Origin: Gigaspora rosea
Taxonomy: Eukaryota; Glomeromycota; Glomeromycetes; Diversisporales; Gigasporaceae
Reading direction: 5' to 3'
Assembly: GCA_003550325.1 (NCBI GenBank)
Contig: QKWP01000029.1
Location: forward strand, 176,067 to 240,066
Length of the DNA: 64,000 nucleotides
Below, piece by piece: positions 24,678-36,620 of this stretch. The position numbers and the translations under genes were made by a program. The notes under the pieces were generated by a model. The model was not told the DNA's origin and did no database searches. It was given only the letters and a program-made list of their open reading frames with translations. Each line of letters begins with the position of its first letter. Position 1 is the stretch's first letter.

Positions 24678-25411
24678 GTCATATGTGTATTAGTTGTTCA
24701 AATGAAAATTTCATATTTCTTTTATCGACACTTCATTGAGCACACTAGCTTTCTACTAACTAATTTCGAAGTACAGCAAATGTAGCCAACTTTAAAGATT
24801 ATTATAATGAACATCGGTTCTATATAAGAGGTTGACATATTATGACTTTTCCCTGCTTTAACTGAAAATATAAATATGAATTGTCTTAAAATAAGTGTGT
24901 TTAATTAATTACCCTGTTAAAAAATTTTCCGAATTTTCCGTTATTTCTCCATAGTTTTTGTGAAAACTCCGTGAATCTGCAACATGACCGACAAAATCTG
25001 GACAAATTTAAGGTTATAAATTCCATGTATATGTAACATTTATGGAAAGAACATGGAATGTAAAACACAGATCGACTTTTTTATATGGTTAATAAATCAA
25101 CACAGTATAATAGATACTTTAATATTAGAGAAAAATTTATTCAATACTTAATGATTGTTGTCGCGCAATTTTAATTATTGTATTTATTAAGAATTTGAAG
25201 AATTGCTAGAAAGCGAACTCTCAAAATGTTATATCGTAAAGAGTTGCTAAGTTCAAGAGAATTGCCAAGCGTTAATATTAAAAAGTGAAAAATAATATTT
25301 AGAAAAGTTACAATTACGAAACAATTGTTCAATGACTACATTATCAGTCATCTGATCAGTGATTTACCAATGAAAAATGAGATTTGCATTCGACCAATGG
25401 TAACTTGGGGA
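24678..25411. other. No gene seen
   Basis: Intergenic AT-rich DNA leading to the right copy of the segmental duplication. No open frame or repeat is supported. Confidence 0.45.
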
Positions 25412-28025
25412 GAAATTAGTAAACCCTCGAAAATAGAAGTAAAATGTATAAGGTGTTAATAATAGAACACGATGAGTGCTCTTTACTACTTTGTAAAAAT
25501 CAGCAGCAATTTTCAACTTTCAATAAGGAGAACGAGGAGTATACAAAACGAGCAACCTCTGTTTAGAAAATATGTTACTCGTAAAAGAAAATTTCATATA
25601 ATGTACTTATCATAAGGAATATAGGCCGATTTTGATGGCGATACTATGTGGGCTTATTAAAATTCCCGATTCCCAGATTCCCGTATAGTATGATTTTTTT
25701 TTTTTTTTACAAATTATCACTAGAAACGATTGATTCACTTTGAATTAGATCATTCATTTGATTGATCAAATAATAAAAATTATTGGTTTTTTTTTAATTA
25801 CAGTATACTTTCATAAATTTTGAACGAGTCTTATTATTAATACTCTAGTTATTTTCATTCTTCAAAACTATTTTATATTTCTACAGATTAATCCTAATTA
25901 ACTATTTAATTAACTAGCTGTTATTGAGATATCTTCTCTCAAAGAATGAAAACATGCATACTATTAAATTTAAGAATTACTGATACATAGGTTCGCATTT
26001 TGCAGTATAGTGAAAAGGGCAGTAAAATCATATTTCGATATTTATAAACTTTTACTGACAGGATTTTAAACTTTTCAGAACTTTGTACCATTTATGATTC
26101 TGATATTTTAGAAATTCGTTGGGAACATAAATGGACTTGAACCAAGCCCATATCATTAAATCTGATTCTGTGTAACTTATGATATGCCTCAACCTAACTT
26201 GTCATATGCTCATCCAATCCTGGACGTAGCAACTGATCAAAGGCTGTGTGCTTAACGTTTTGTTGCTAAGGTTTATGTAGATATATTGATAAAAAATAAT
26301 TATAATACATAAATGAACAAAAATATTTATAAATTAAATTTATATATAATATATTATTCTAGATATATTGATATTTATTAAAGTTGGATTGAAAAAGAGA
26401 TATTATTGAGAAGAATGGGCCTTTACAACATGAAATATACGCAAAAAAATAAATGATTTTAGAATAATAAATTCGATCTTTAATTCTATTTCAATACCGC
26501 ACATATTTATAGTTAATATAGATCATATTTATTTGAGTTCTCAGATTGATTTAGTTAATTTTATATGATGAATGTAGATGGATTTGGAAGCTAGAAATTG
26601 ACTCATAGTTATTTTTTATTTGTAAAAATGTTTTCAATATTATTTAATGGAATTATCGCATGTTTGATTTTATAGTTATGGTGATGTATTTTTAATCAAA
26701 ATTTGCAGATAGCCGTTCAACAATATAATTAACCGATATTGTCTGAATGTGTAATTGTAGAATATGATTCTTAGTCAAAATTGCAATATATTATTTTTAT
26801 TATTTTGATTTGATATGAGCTTTGATACACAATATACCGGTTTCTTTATTTATTTTGTAATCCAAGTTTGTAAAGACCAAATTTTTATTGCTGTCATTGT
26901 TTTTAACATTTACATCAAGCTTATAGTTGTTAGATGAAACCTTGAGGTTTCGCGCTGACGAAATGCGAAACCTAGTTTCATCTTTCGTCAACTAAAATGT
27001 TGAATGACGAAATGACAAAACTGACGAAATGTGACGAAACTGACGAAAGGTGACAAAACTAGCGAAAGGTTACGAAACTATCGAAAGGTGACGAAACTAT
27101 CGAAAGGTGACGAAACTGACGAAAGGTGACGAAAATGACAAAACTGTAAAGGGTAAAAAAAAACAATAAAAGACGAAGAAACAAATTACATAATAAACAA
27201 GTTTAAATAAAAGCTCTATTGGCTCTAGGGTTGATAGTGCGATACATAATATGTAAATTGATAATACAGTAGAACAAGTATAACTTGCACATATAACAAA
27301 TTTAAGGCTTACCGGTAAATAGTTTTATGCTAGTTGAGGAAATTTAACATATGGGATCTTTGCTAGGAAAATCAACCCCCCTAGCATAACCACCACGATC
27401 AGTTACGTAATCGCTGATCTGAGATACTTAGCCATATCTCGTAACACAACATATAAAAATTATTATCATTATTATTATTAAATTTTTTATAATTTTTTAT
27501 TGCGGCAAGAAAAGTGTTTATCGTTATTCAAAATTTCTTCGGTAAACAATTATTACCTAACTTTACATAAATTTTTATTGCATCAAGAAAAAGTGTTTAT
27601 TTGATAAATTATTATTACCTAACTTATATACTATATCATAAATGTTTATGAATTAAGTTTACTAATAAAAAAGTATTTTATTTTCATGTGTTCCAGGTTC
27701 TTGAGATTTTTTGCTTAGTTCAGATTCTTTATGCCGTCTATTATCTTTTGAATTGGCATGAAATTAATCAATATTTTTTGACTATTTTTTTGGTTGCGGA
27801 AGGCTATAAGACTTTTTATGAAGGTCAAGCACCTATATCAGAATAGTGTCAATATCATATTTAGATATTTTTATACTGTATAATTTAATTTGATAAAAAC
27901 AATAAATAGGTTATACTTTATAAAGAATTTTTTTGTATTGATCTATAATTCTAATTATATTATATATAAAATAATTTAATATAAATATAAAAAAATAGTT
28001 TTTTAAAAATATTAAAATTTACTTA

Positions 28026-31000
28026 CTAATCATCACCATCCATTAATAAATCTTCTGGGTTCCAATCATAATCTTCTGGCTCAAAATTTTGATTTTTTTC
28101 ATTATTTTCTATAGTTTCATCATTTTCTGATAAATAATCATTATCACTATCATTATCATCAGGAAATTTTTCTAAATCATCAATAAAAATTTGATCATCT
28201 AAATCTAACCCTTTTTCTAAAAATAAAATCAAATTCTCTTTAGTATTTATATTACTTTCAGATAAAGAATCTAAATCTAAATTTGATTCTAAATCATCAT
28301 TAAGTAATAATTTTTCTTTATCAAATCCTTCTTTTTTTAAAGTTTTTTCAAATGTTTTAATATTTGTTTGCTTTAATATTTTTAATAATTCTTCTTCAGT
28401 CATTTCATTAGCAAAATATGAAAGTTCTTTTTTAGCATTAGAATTATAAAAAGTACATAATTTTGCTATAGTTTCTAATTTTTCAGTACCAAGTTGAATA
28501 CGTTTGTTTCCAGTTAGCCAAGTAAGTAAAGAAAAATTCTTTCACAAGATGCACTATTAGGAGTAATAGCTAAAATTTTTAATGCTATTTCTTGTAAATA
28601 AGTTGGTTCAGGTTCTAAAGAATTCCACCATAATAATGGAGTATCATGTCCTTGAGTATATGATACATCATAAGGATATTTATTTTCTTTATATAAACGA
28701 AGATGGGCTGCTATAATATCACCACTAGTACGATTATTATTTAATTTTTGCCATATTGTGCCAACTATTAAAATTATTCTAGAAAATTGTCCTTTTTTAA
28801 ATCCAAGATCTAAATTATAAAATTAATAAAATGAAAATAATTTAAAATAATTTATATTTAAAATATACTTACTTCGAAAATTTGGTGTTAAAAAATATCC
28901 TAAAAGATATAAATCATCATCAAATTCTTTAAATCTTTTATTTATAATATTAAAACAATATCTACGAAATTCAGCTTGTTGATAAATTGGTAATTTTTTA
29001 ATTGCTGCAGCAGATTTTGCTAAGCTTAAATAACAATCACCAAGAGTTGCACAATTGCTTTCTAATAATAAAATTGATTTTTTTAAAGGTAATAAAACAA
29101 AATTTAATATTTTTAAATTATTAAAAAAAGTATATCGATTAATTATATTATTAATTTGCTCATTTGTTAAAATATTATCTTCAACAATCTAAAATAAATA
29201 AAAAATAATTATATTAATATTTAAAAAATCAATTATAATATAATTATATAATAAATATAGAGAATTAATATTTTATACTCTTTTTTGATAATACCACACC
29301 CGTGTAAATCATTTTAATTTTTTGATTTTATTAACTTTAATTAAAGATATTTTAATATCTACCTGATTAAACTAGATTAATTTTTTTTTTGACTTCTATG
29401 GCATTTTATAATTAAAATAAAAAAAGTTGATCAAATTTGGTTAGTTTGTTGCTAAGATATCTTTGATCAATGTTTGTAAACAATTTTTACCTTAGCTTAT
29501 ATTTAATAGACATTTAGAATTTTACAAAAACTTTGATTGAAGATATCTCTGTATCTATTTAATTAAATTTGATCAACTTTTTTTTAAAAAAAGTTTACAG
29601 CTTTCTATAATTAAAATAAAAAAAAGATGATCGAATTTGGTCAAATGGGTGCTGAGATATCTTCAATCAAAGTTTATAAAAAATTTTTGCTACAGCTTAT
29701 ATTTAATAGATATTTAGAATTTTACAAAACTTTACTAAATTTGATCAACTTTTTTTTATTAAATTTTATAGCTTTCTATAATTGAAATAAAAAAAGTTGA
29801 TCAAATTTGGTTAGATAAGTACTGAGATATCTTCAATTAAAGTTTGTAAATAATTTTTGTTATAGCTTATATTTGAGAATTTTATAAAAACTTTAATCAA
29901 AGATATCTTAGCACTCACCTAATAAAATTCAATCAACTTTTTTTTCTTTAAATTCTATAGCTTTCTATAATTAAAATTAAAAAAATTAATCAAATTTGGT
30001 TAGGTAAGTACCAAAATATCTTCAATTAATTGTATAAAAATTAATAATTTATATGGGTATAGCATTATCAAAAAAGAGTATAAAAATATTAATTCCCTAT
30101 ATTAATAATAAATTACCTTTTTTAAAACTTTTTCTAAATGTATTACACTTTCAACTGTATCATTTGCAGTAGTCCATCTAGTTTTTGAATAGTTTTTAAG
30201 ACCTCCTCCATCAATTTTATATTGTTCTATTAATGATCTAATTTCTGCACCTTTAATTTATAAATAAATAAATTTTATATTTAATAAATTATTTAAATAA
30301 TAAAATTATAATACATACCTGCTTGATGTGAAGATTTAAAAAAATTATATAATATATTACATTTTTTAATTAATTTATCAGCCCACTCATTTTTTAAAAT
30401 ATCTTGTGCAACTAGATTTATTGCATGTGCAATACATCTAATACTAAAAATATGTGGATATTGTGCAGTAACCATATTTCGAGCAAGTTTAATATTAGCT
30501 CCATTATCACTAACAATAGCTGCAAAATGTTCTGCACCAATTGAATCTAAAACATCTTCAATTTTACTAGCTAAAAATTTTGCAGTATGAGATTCATTTG
30601 AAAAATCACAAAGTTTATATAAATATTCTTTACGCTCTGGTGTAATAATAATAAAATTCCAATAAGAATAATTTTTTTTACTGCTCCATCCATCTAATGC
30701 TAAATTAAAAATTTATAAACTATTATATTATTTATTTATAAAAATTAATAGTTAATATTAAATTATATAAACATAATTACCTAATGTTAAATTTGAATAT
30801 TGTTTAAAAATTTTATCCATTTTTTGATTAACTATTGCTAATTGTTGCTCTAATAAATTATTAGATAAAAGTTGTCGTGTAGGTGGTTCATATGATAAAT
30901 TCATTTCTTTTAAAGCTTCAATAAAAAAAGGATTTTCAATAACTCGCCATGATATTCCACATATAGTAAAAGCTTTAGACCAAGCAAGATGAATTCTTTT

Positions 31001-31375
31001 AATTTTTTGATTATCTAATTTTGTTAAGCTAACATATTGATCAAGTGGTCCTTGAATATTAATCTTTCTTTTTTTACTAGAATCCCCTTGCTCAGAATTA
31101 TTAGAAAGAATTTTTGTAAGAAATTGACGAACTATTATTGAATCAGCTTTTTGACAGTGATTAGCTAAATGATTTTCTAATTCACTAGGTTCACCACGAT
31201 TCCAAGTTACTCCACATAAATTACATGTTGCTTCATATTTTCCTTTTCCAACTTGTTTTCCTTTTGTAAAATAACTCCAAACAGGACCTTCTGGACGACC
31301 AATATTTTTAACTACTTTTTTACCTTTATCTATATTTGAAGTTGATACAATACTAACTTCCTCATCAGAACTCAT
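28026..31375 (-). CDS. hAT-family transposase (BED zinc finger, DUF659-like core, hATC dimerisation domain)
   Basis: Exons by splice sites: 31375-30781, 30699-30319, 30250-30117, 29188-28873, 28809-28026; about 735 codons. Exon 1 starts at ATG (MSSDEEVSIV) and has a BED-type finger (CNLCGVTW...HLANHC). Exon 2 has LDGWSSKKNY and VSDNGANIKLARN, then CIAHAINLVAQDI, typical of the hAT/DUF659 catalytic region. Exon 5 has WWNSLEPEPTYLQEIALKIL and NSASCERIF, the hATC dimerisation signature, then an acidic tail. At 28532-28536 an A run (T on the coding strand) is one base short, which breaks the frame right after CERIF. The rest is open. The third intron (29189-30116) carries a foldback element. It is either recently inactivated or an assembly error. 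Confidence 0.88.
29262..30095. mobile_element. Foldback/MITE inside a transposase intron
   Basis: The ends GAATTAATATTTTATACTC and GAGTATAAAAATATTAATTC are inverted. Between them is a chain of inverted copies of GTTGATCAAATTTGGTTAG and AAGATATCTTNGATCAAAGT. It lies between the exons ending at 30117 and starting at 29188. Confidence 0.75.
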
Positions 31376-32699
31376 TTTATAAAAATCTAAAATAATAATT
31401 TTTATAAGTTAATAATATAACTATTTTAAATATAAAATAAAAAATTATATAATGATTTTGCTTAAACAAATACTAAAATTCAAAGTATTTGTATAAACTC
31501 AAATTATAAAATAAAATATATTCACTCTCAAGATATATAACTTACTAGTTTATTGATTTCTACTGTAGTTTGAACACAATATAGATATGGAGCTATCTTA
31601 TATAAACTTAATATTGATGTACTGCATGCATATATTAATACCAATTAATAATACTTAATATAAATTTCAGAAAGCTAAACTTGATAGGACAATATTTATA
31701 AGATATTGGTTATGCAACGATTAATATTATGAAATTTATTTTGCCGAAGCAAATAGTTGGCTGATATGTGCTATGCAATGCCACATTTTAGCCAACATTT
31801 GTTCTAGCAAACCAAATTTTATAATATTCATCGCATGATCCAATATTGATGTTATTGTGCAATTATAATTAAGATTAACAAGTCATTGTTGGTTAACTGA
31901 ATTTTAATTCAAGATTGTTGTGCTTATGTACTGTAATAACATACTAAAAAATAACAAGAAAAACATCTATGATCATAAAAGCTTGCACAATAACATAAAT
32001 TCTTATGTTCAATTTTAACCTATACAATAAGATTAAATTACTTACGTACCAAATTTTAAAGTTATAATTTGAACTAGGCGCTTGAGTTGTTTAAGTAAGT
32101 TTAAAATGAATGTTATAAGCTTAAAACATGTATTGTATATTATAATTTGAATTAAGAGGTTAAACTTTATTGCCGTGTCTTAAAATTTTTTGGAGAAAAA
32201 TTTTTTGAATCTACTAAATTCATTAAAATATATTTATATTTATATATTTATATTTATTTATTTAAATATTTGAGAAAAATTAATGGCTTGTTTGCCTATT
32301 TATGATTCTTGTAATGGCTTTTTAAAAACTAAATATGCAAAGCCGGGTCAAGCCAATAAACATCTTCAGCATTAAATAAAAATAAAAAGCCTAATATACG
32401 TACAAGTCAATAAAATAACCATTTTCAGCCATTAAATATAAATAAAAAGCCTTAAGTCTTATTAATAATTTATCAGCAGCCTAAATATCTAAAATTATTG
32501 AGCTAAATTTATTGTTTTTATGATAATCTAATTTCGTTGTAAACACGCTTTTAGAAATAACGTTTTTAATGATAGTACTAGTGATTCATTATCATTATTA
32601 CCATAAATCTGGGATCTTTTTTTAGCGGGAGTAATTCAGTTTTTTTTTTTTTTTTTTTTTTTTAGGGGGAGCAAATCAGGTTTTTTTTATTGGCTTGGG
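31376..32699. other. 5' noncoding part of the hAT transposon
   Basis: AT-rich with no open frame. Small local repeats of ATTAAATAAAAATAAAAAGCC type lie at 32370-32455. A run of about 24 T occurs near 32640-32663. Confidence 0.6.
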
Positions 32700-33738
32700 T
32701 TTCGTCATTTTGAATTTGGGTTTCGTCTTTCGTCAGCAGGATTTGAGGTTTCGTCTTTCGTCAAGAGTTTCGTCATTTGAGGTTTAGGTTTCGTCTTTCG
32801 TCATCAAGCACAAAAGGTTTCGTCTAACAACTATAATCAAGCTTATCAATTGGTGTGCTCAATAAATTCCAGTTATCAATGTTTTTTATATTGTCGTTAT
32901 AAGTTTATCAGTGTTTTTATGCTTATGTTTATGTCACAATGGCTTGATTGTTTATCAATGTTCTTAAGTTATATGCAATGTTTAAAATTCGATGTTCTCA
33001 GTGTTCTCAGAGAACATTACGCAATTTTTAAGACCACAAATTATTAAAATATGTTCTTTATATGAGAACATCTAATAATTTTTTTTAATATATTAAAGAA
33101 ATTTTAATTGTTCTATATAAAGAATATTTAAACCTTTTCGAGAACATTAAAAACATAAAACCAAATTTGAATTTTAAACACTGGTTGTAAGTACTTGATA
33201 GTGGCTAAAGCACAAATTTATGAGTTTGTAAATATAAGAGTTGATAAAATAATTATATATTGTACGTATAAAAAATCTATTTACTGTCAATTACCTTCCC
33301 TACTATTCTTACTACTGTACATTGCTTTTTTATGTAGCATTAAGTCAGAAATAATAAGTTGATTGCATTAACTAATAAATTTCTTCCATATACTGTATTT
33401 ATATACTGTATTTTATCTAGTTTTTTTCGAAATTTACTGTTTTATATTAGGGGCCGTGCTAGCCACATCCAAACCAGTTCCAATAAATACTAATTAAACA
33501 CATTTTTAGTATGAAATGCGCATATTTATTGCTTATTATTTGTTTGTATATACTTCTAAAAAAAAAACCAATTATTTGAATGATAGTTATTCGAATTCTA
33601 TATAAAACTTTGAGGTTTATTTTGAAAAAATTCATCATTTCCATTTTTCAAAATCGAAACAAAATTCAAAATATTCATCATCATTTATTCTGATAAACAT
33701 CATCGTATTCTTAATAAATAAATCAATTGATATTAGTC

Positions 33739-35322
33739 ATGGATCCAATTCAAGGATTAAATAATAAAATTGATAAATTGAAGGATAAATTGAAGGATAA
33801 AGCAGATGAAAAAGAGCTTGAGGGCTTAAAACATATGATATATGAAACAATAGTTGGTGATGAAATATTTGAAATACCTAATGAAGGTTTTGAGGATTTG
33901 AAAAAAAAGCATCTAAAAGATGAAAAAGATGAAAACATTAAGAAATTTAAACGAAAATATGAAATATTTGAGGAACAACTTGAAAAATTGAACAAGCGTG
34001 AAATAACTGTTGAACCTACCGATTTGATCCCAAAATACGAAATATCTAATAAAGAATTTATGGAATTTAAAAAAAATAAAAAGATGACTGAAATTGAAGC
34101 TGCTGCATTTAAACAAATGTATGGAAAAGTTGAGAATCCTGAATTTAAGAAATTGGAACGAAAGAATGAAATTAAAAAACTAGATAAGGCACTTAAAGAT
34201 TGGAAAAAAATCAAGTATAAGGCCTATAAGCGTGCAATCATTTGTCTAATTATTAGTTCTGTAGCATTTGTAATTAGTATTTTTCTTTTAATTTCATACA
34301 ATAGTGTTGTTAAGTCTGGTATAACTGATATCATTACAGCAATTTATGGAGTAGGAAGCTTTAGCACTCTGGTTTCAAATTTAGTAACTCTTCGTAGTCT
34401 TTATGTTGAAAAAAAATCGGACAAATCAGATGATAAGGAAGAGGAAATGGAAATTTCTGATAATGTTATTCAAAATTCTTTAAAAAATAATCCTGGTAGT
34501 CTTTACCGAAAGATAGATTTTGTGGAAGCGATTCAAGCTAATGTACATTCTTTATTGACTTTTCAGACTATACTTTCTATTATAATGTCTGTTATTTTAT
34601 TTATTACGTCTATTATTACAATTTTATTCTGGTTTTATGGTTCTGATCATTTTCTGACTGCAAATTTTGTTCTCATTGGGTTATCTATAATTGGCGTATA
34701 TGAGTCCACCGGTTTCGTGGTTTACATCAGTTTAATTATTCAGTCACAGGTTGCGAGAGTGAAAAAGAAGTTAATAAAAAAGTATAGGAAAAAAAAATAT
34801 ATGGATAAGAACAAGGATGCAAAAGAACAAGAAGATAGGAATAAAGATGCAGAGAAAGAATCATGGTGTAGTAATCTTTTTCCATGTTTTAGGAAAAAAG
34901 ATAAAGGAAAGTTCGAAAGAAGTGATAGGGTATCAGACTTTGAGTTAACGACCGCTATAATGTCTTCTGCAGGCTTAGATGAATATGAAAATGATCCTTC
35001 TATCTATATTGATAACTTTAGAGATATAAAGAACGAAATTCAGGAAAAAGATGTTTACTTTTGTGAAACAATCTCTTTGAAACACTTTTATCCAAGTATG
35101 GAGAAGAATATAGCTGAGCAGATTGAATTGTTTATCTTTATGATTTTTTTCCCTGTAGGTTTTTTCTTCGGTATAATATTCTATAATGAACATAAAAGAA
35201 GGTGTGAAGTAAAAAGAATTGATATAGATGATATTGAGATGTATATTATTGATAATAATATTATGGGTGGGCAAATATATGATCCAGCTATGCCATTATT
35301 GATTCATAATAATACCGTTTGA
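33739..35322 (+). CDS. Coiled-coil, four-helix membrane protein of unknown function
   Basis: 527 residues from the ATG at 33739, which matches the start of the left paralogue (ATGGATCC in both). Residues 1-155 are highly charged, Lys/Glu-rich and predicted coiled coil, with one KYEISNKEFMEFKKNKK-type module. Hydrophobic helices lie near 166-190, 275-300, 307-337 and 463-482. A Lys/Asp-rich loop with a CSNLFPCF cysteine motif lies between helices 3 and 4. The C-terminal tail ends AMPLLIHNNTV. I do not recognise the family. It is the only intact member of the duplicated pair here. Being uninterrupted over 1.58 kb in 25% GC DNA argues strongly that it is a real gene. Membrane location is inferred from the helices only. 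Confidence 0.88.
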   Translation: MDPIQGLNNKIDKLKDKLKDKADEKELEGLKHMIYETIVGDEIFEIPNEGFEDLKKKHLKDEKDENIKKFKRKYEIFEEQLEKLNKREITVEPTDLIPKYEISNKEFMEFKKNKKMTEIEAAAFKQMYGKVENPEFKKLERKNEIKKLDKALKDWKKIKYKAYKRAIICLIISSVAFVISIFLLISYNSVVKSGITDIITAIYGVGSFSTLVSNLVTLRSLYVEKKSDKSDDKEEEMEISDNVIQNSLKNNPGSLYRKIDFVEAIQANVHSLLTFQTILSIIMSVILFITSIITILFWFYGSDHFLTANFVLIGLSIIGVYESTGFVVYISLIIQSQVARVKKKLIKKYRKKKYMDKNKDAKEQEDRNKDAEKESWCSNLFPCFRKKDKGKFERSDRVSDFELTTAIMSSAGLDEYENDPSIYIDNFRDIKNEIQEKDVYFCETISLKHFYPSMEKNIAEQIELFIFMIFFPVGFFFGIIFYNEHKRRCEVKRIDIDDIEMYIIDNNIMGGQIYDPAMPLLIHNNTV

Positions 35323-36150
35323 AATTATAATTTCATTACTGATTTTAAACAGTTTAAAATATAATTTCATTTAACGTTCCTTTATGGAGTTTAAGTGCAA
35401 TGGTGGAAGGGAGTCAATTTAAACAAACACTAAAATATGTTACGATAAAAAAATAAACCTATTCTTATTGGTCGGCTCACAAGCACATGACTTATTGAAC
35501 TGGATGTTCTGATTGGCAGCTCGTTTAATTCTATAGGGAAGGCCCTTGGAGGTGGAGAAGGAGAATGTTAACCGAAATTGTAATTCAAACTACCTAAATA
35601 AAATGATGTATATTAAAAAATTTCTTAAAATAATTTGTATTTTAAATCACCTTAACATATTATAAATATTAAAAAATTTCTTAAAATTATTTTATTTTAA
35701 ATCACCTTAACATATTATAAATATTAAAAAAAAAAGAATAACAAAATAAATAAAACTATCTTACTTATAATGGGCGTTCTCAAGCATCTTCATGAATCAT
35801 TTCCTAGTGATCGAAATAGTGCACAATTATTATACCATTATTTTGCTATTTTTCTACATCAGATAAATTTAACGGTATGAACAGATGTATTATTGATTTA
35901 CTCAAGTATCAACGTTACTTTGATTTGCTAATAATTATATAACGACAATCAATTGTAATGAATTGCTATGAATTGCTTTGACAGGTCAAAGTAAAGATCT
36001 CAATCAATACTGCAATATTTGATCATTTTTAAATATAAGAAAAAATTAAAAAACATTGGCTCAGCTATCTATATTGTTTATTTGCAAATTTTCATATTAC
36101 AATAATCAATAAAATTTAAGGGTAATAATACGTACTACTGTAGTATAAAA

Positions 36151-36234
36151 TTTGTTAGCCAATGATATCTAACAAATTAGGATATACGATTTTCACAGAA
36201 AATTTGTTACCACGGTAAAATCAAATAGCTGACT
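36151..36234. other. Edge between duplication and conserved fragment
   Basis: Short unassigned stretch after the end of the duplicated block. Confidence 0.4.
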
Positions 36235-36620
36235 TTATTTGATTGTTTGATGGCCACGGATACGAATTGCCCAAGTCGATACAAAAAAAAAAATCGAATC
36301 TATAAACTCTCAAAGTAATTCGGTATTCCACGAAGTAATTCGGAAGTTAGATGAGAGATATGTTTGGACATCTAAGTTTAGCCTAAGGTGCAATAGATAA
36401 ATTAAACACTGGTCTTTTATTTGTGAAAGTTTATTCTTCATAATCCAGACTAACAAGAAACATGACTATATTGTAGGCTAATAATATGAATTTGTGAGTT
36501 ATATGGTTTATAGATTTTCTGAATTGGGAGAAGAGTAACTGTATAACGATTATTCAATAAAATTAAAAATCAGATTGATCTTAGAGCAAGCGTTAAAAGT
36601 TGTTTCTGATTTTATTTGTT
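36235..36620 (+). pseudogene. Conserved fragment, inverted copy of 63180-63575
   Basis: GGCCACGGATACGAATTG and GAAGTAATTCGGAAGTTAGA match the minus strand of 63180-63575. Similarity runs over about 390 bp, including AACTGTATAACGATTATT. In the other copy the first part is open for about 50 codons (WIGNHGYELTKLD...WAIFEVIRKLDERY). Here the frame is interrupted. I do not recognise the family. Confidence 0.6.

Larger units (their letters stand above)
26924..32835 (-). mobile_element. Nearly complete hAT transposon
   Basis: The left end is TAGTTGTTAGATGAAACC and the right end is the reverse complement of TAGTTGTTAGACGAAACC. ATCAAGCTTA is repeated at 26914-26923 and 32836-32845. hAT elements make 8-bp duplications, so the exact boundary is uncertain by 1-2 bases. 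Subterminal arrays of GACGAAAGGTGACGAAACT (26990-27140) and the inverse TTTCGTCTTTCGTC (32700-32825) look like transposase-binding repeats. Between them is a five-exon transposase gene on the minus strand. Confidence 0.88.
25412..36150. repeat. Segmental duplication, right copy, split by a hAT transposon
   Basis: 25412-26923 and 32836-36150 together match 16080-21080 in direct orientation. The split falls in ATCAAGCTTATCAATTGG, intact as CCAAGCTTATCAATTGG in the left copy (near 17509). The transposon therefore arrived after, or in only one of, the duplicates. Confidence 0.9.

Noticed and set aside
26924-32835. MULE assignment from the 10-bp flanking repeat
   Set aside because: The encoded protein has BED, DUF659-like and hATC regions, which define hAT; the longer match is explained by chance extension at the junction.
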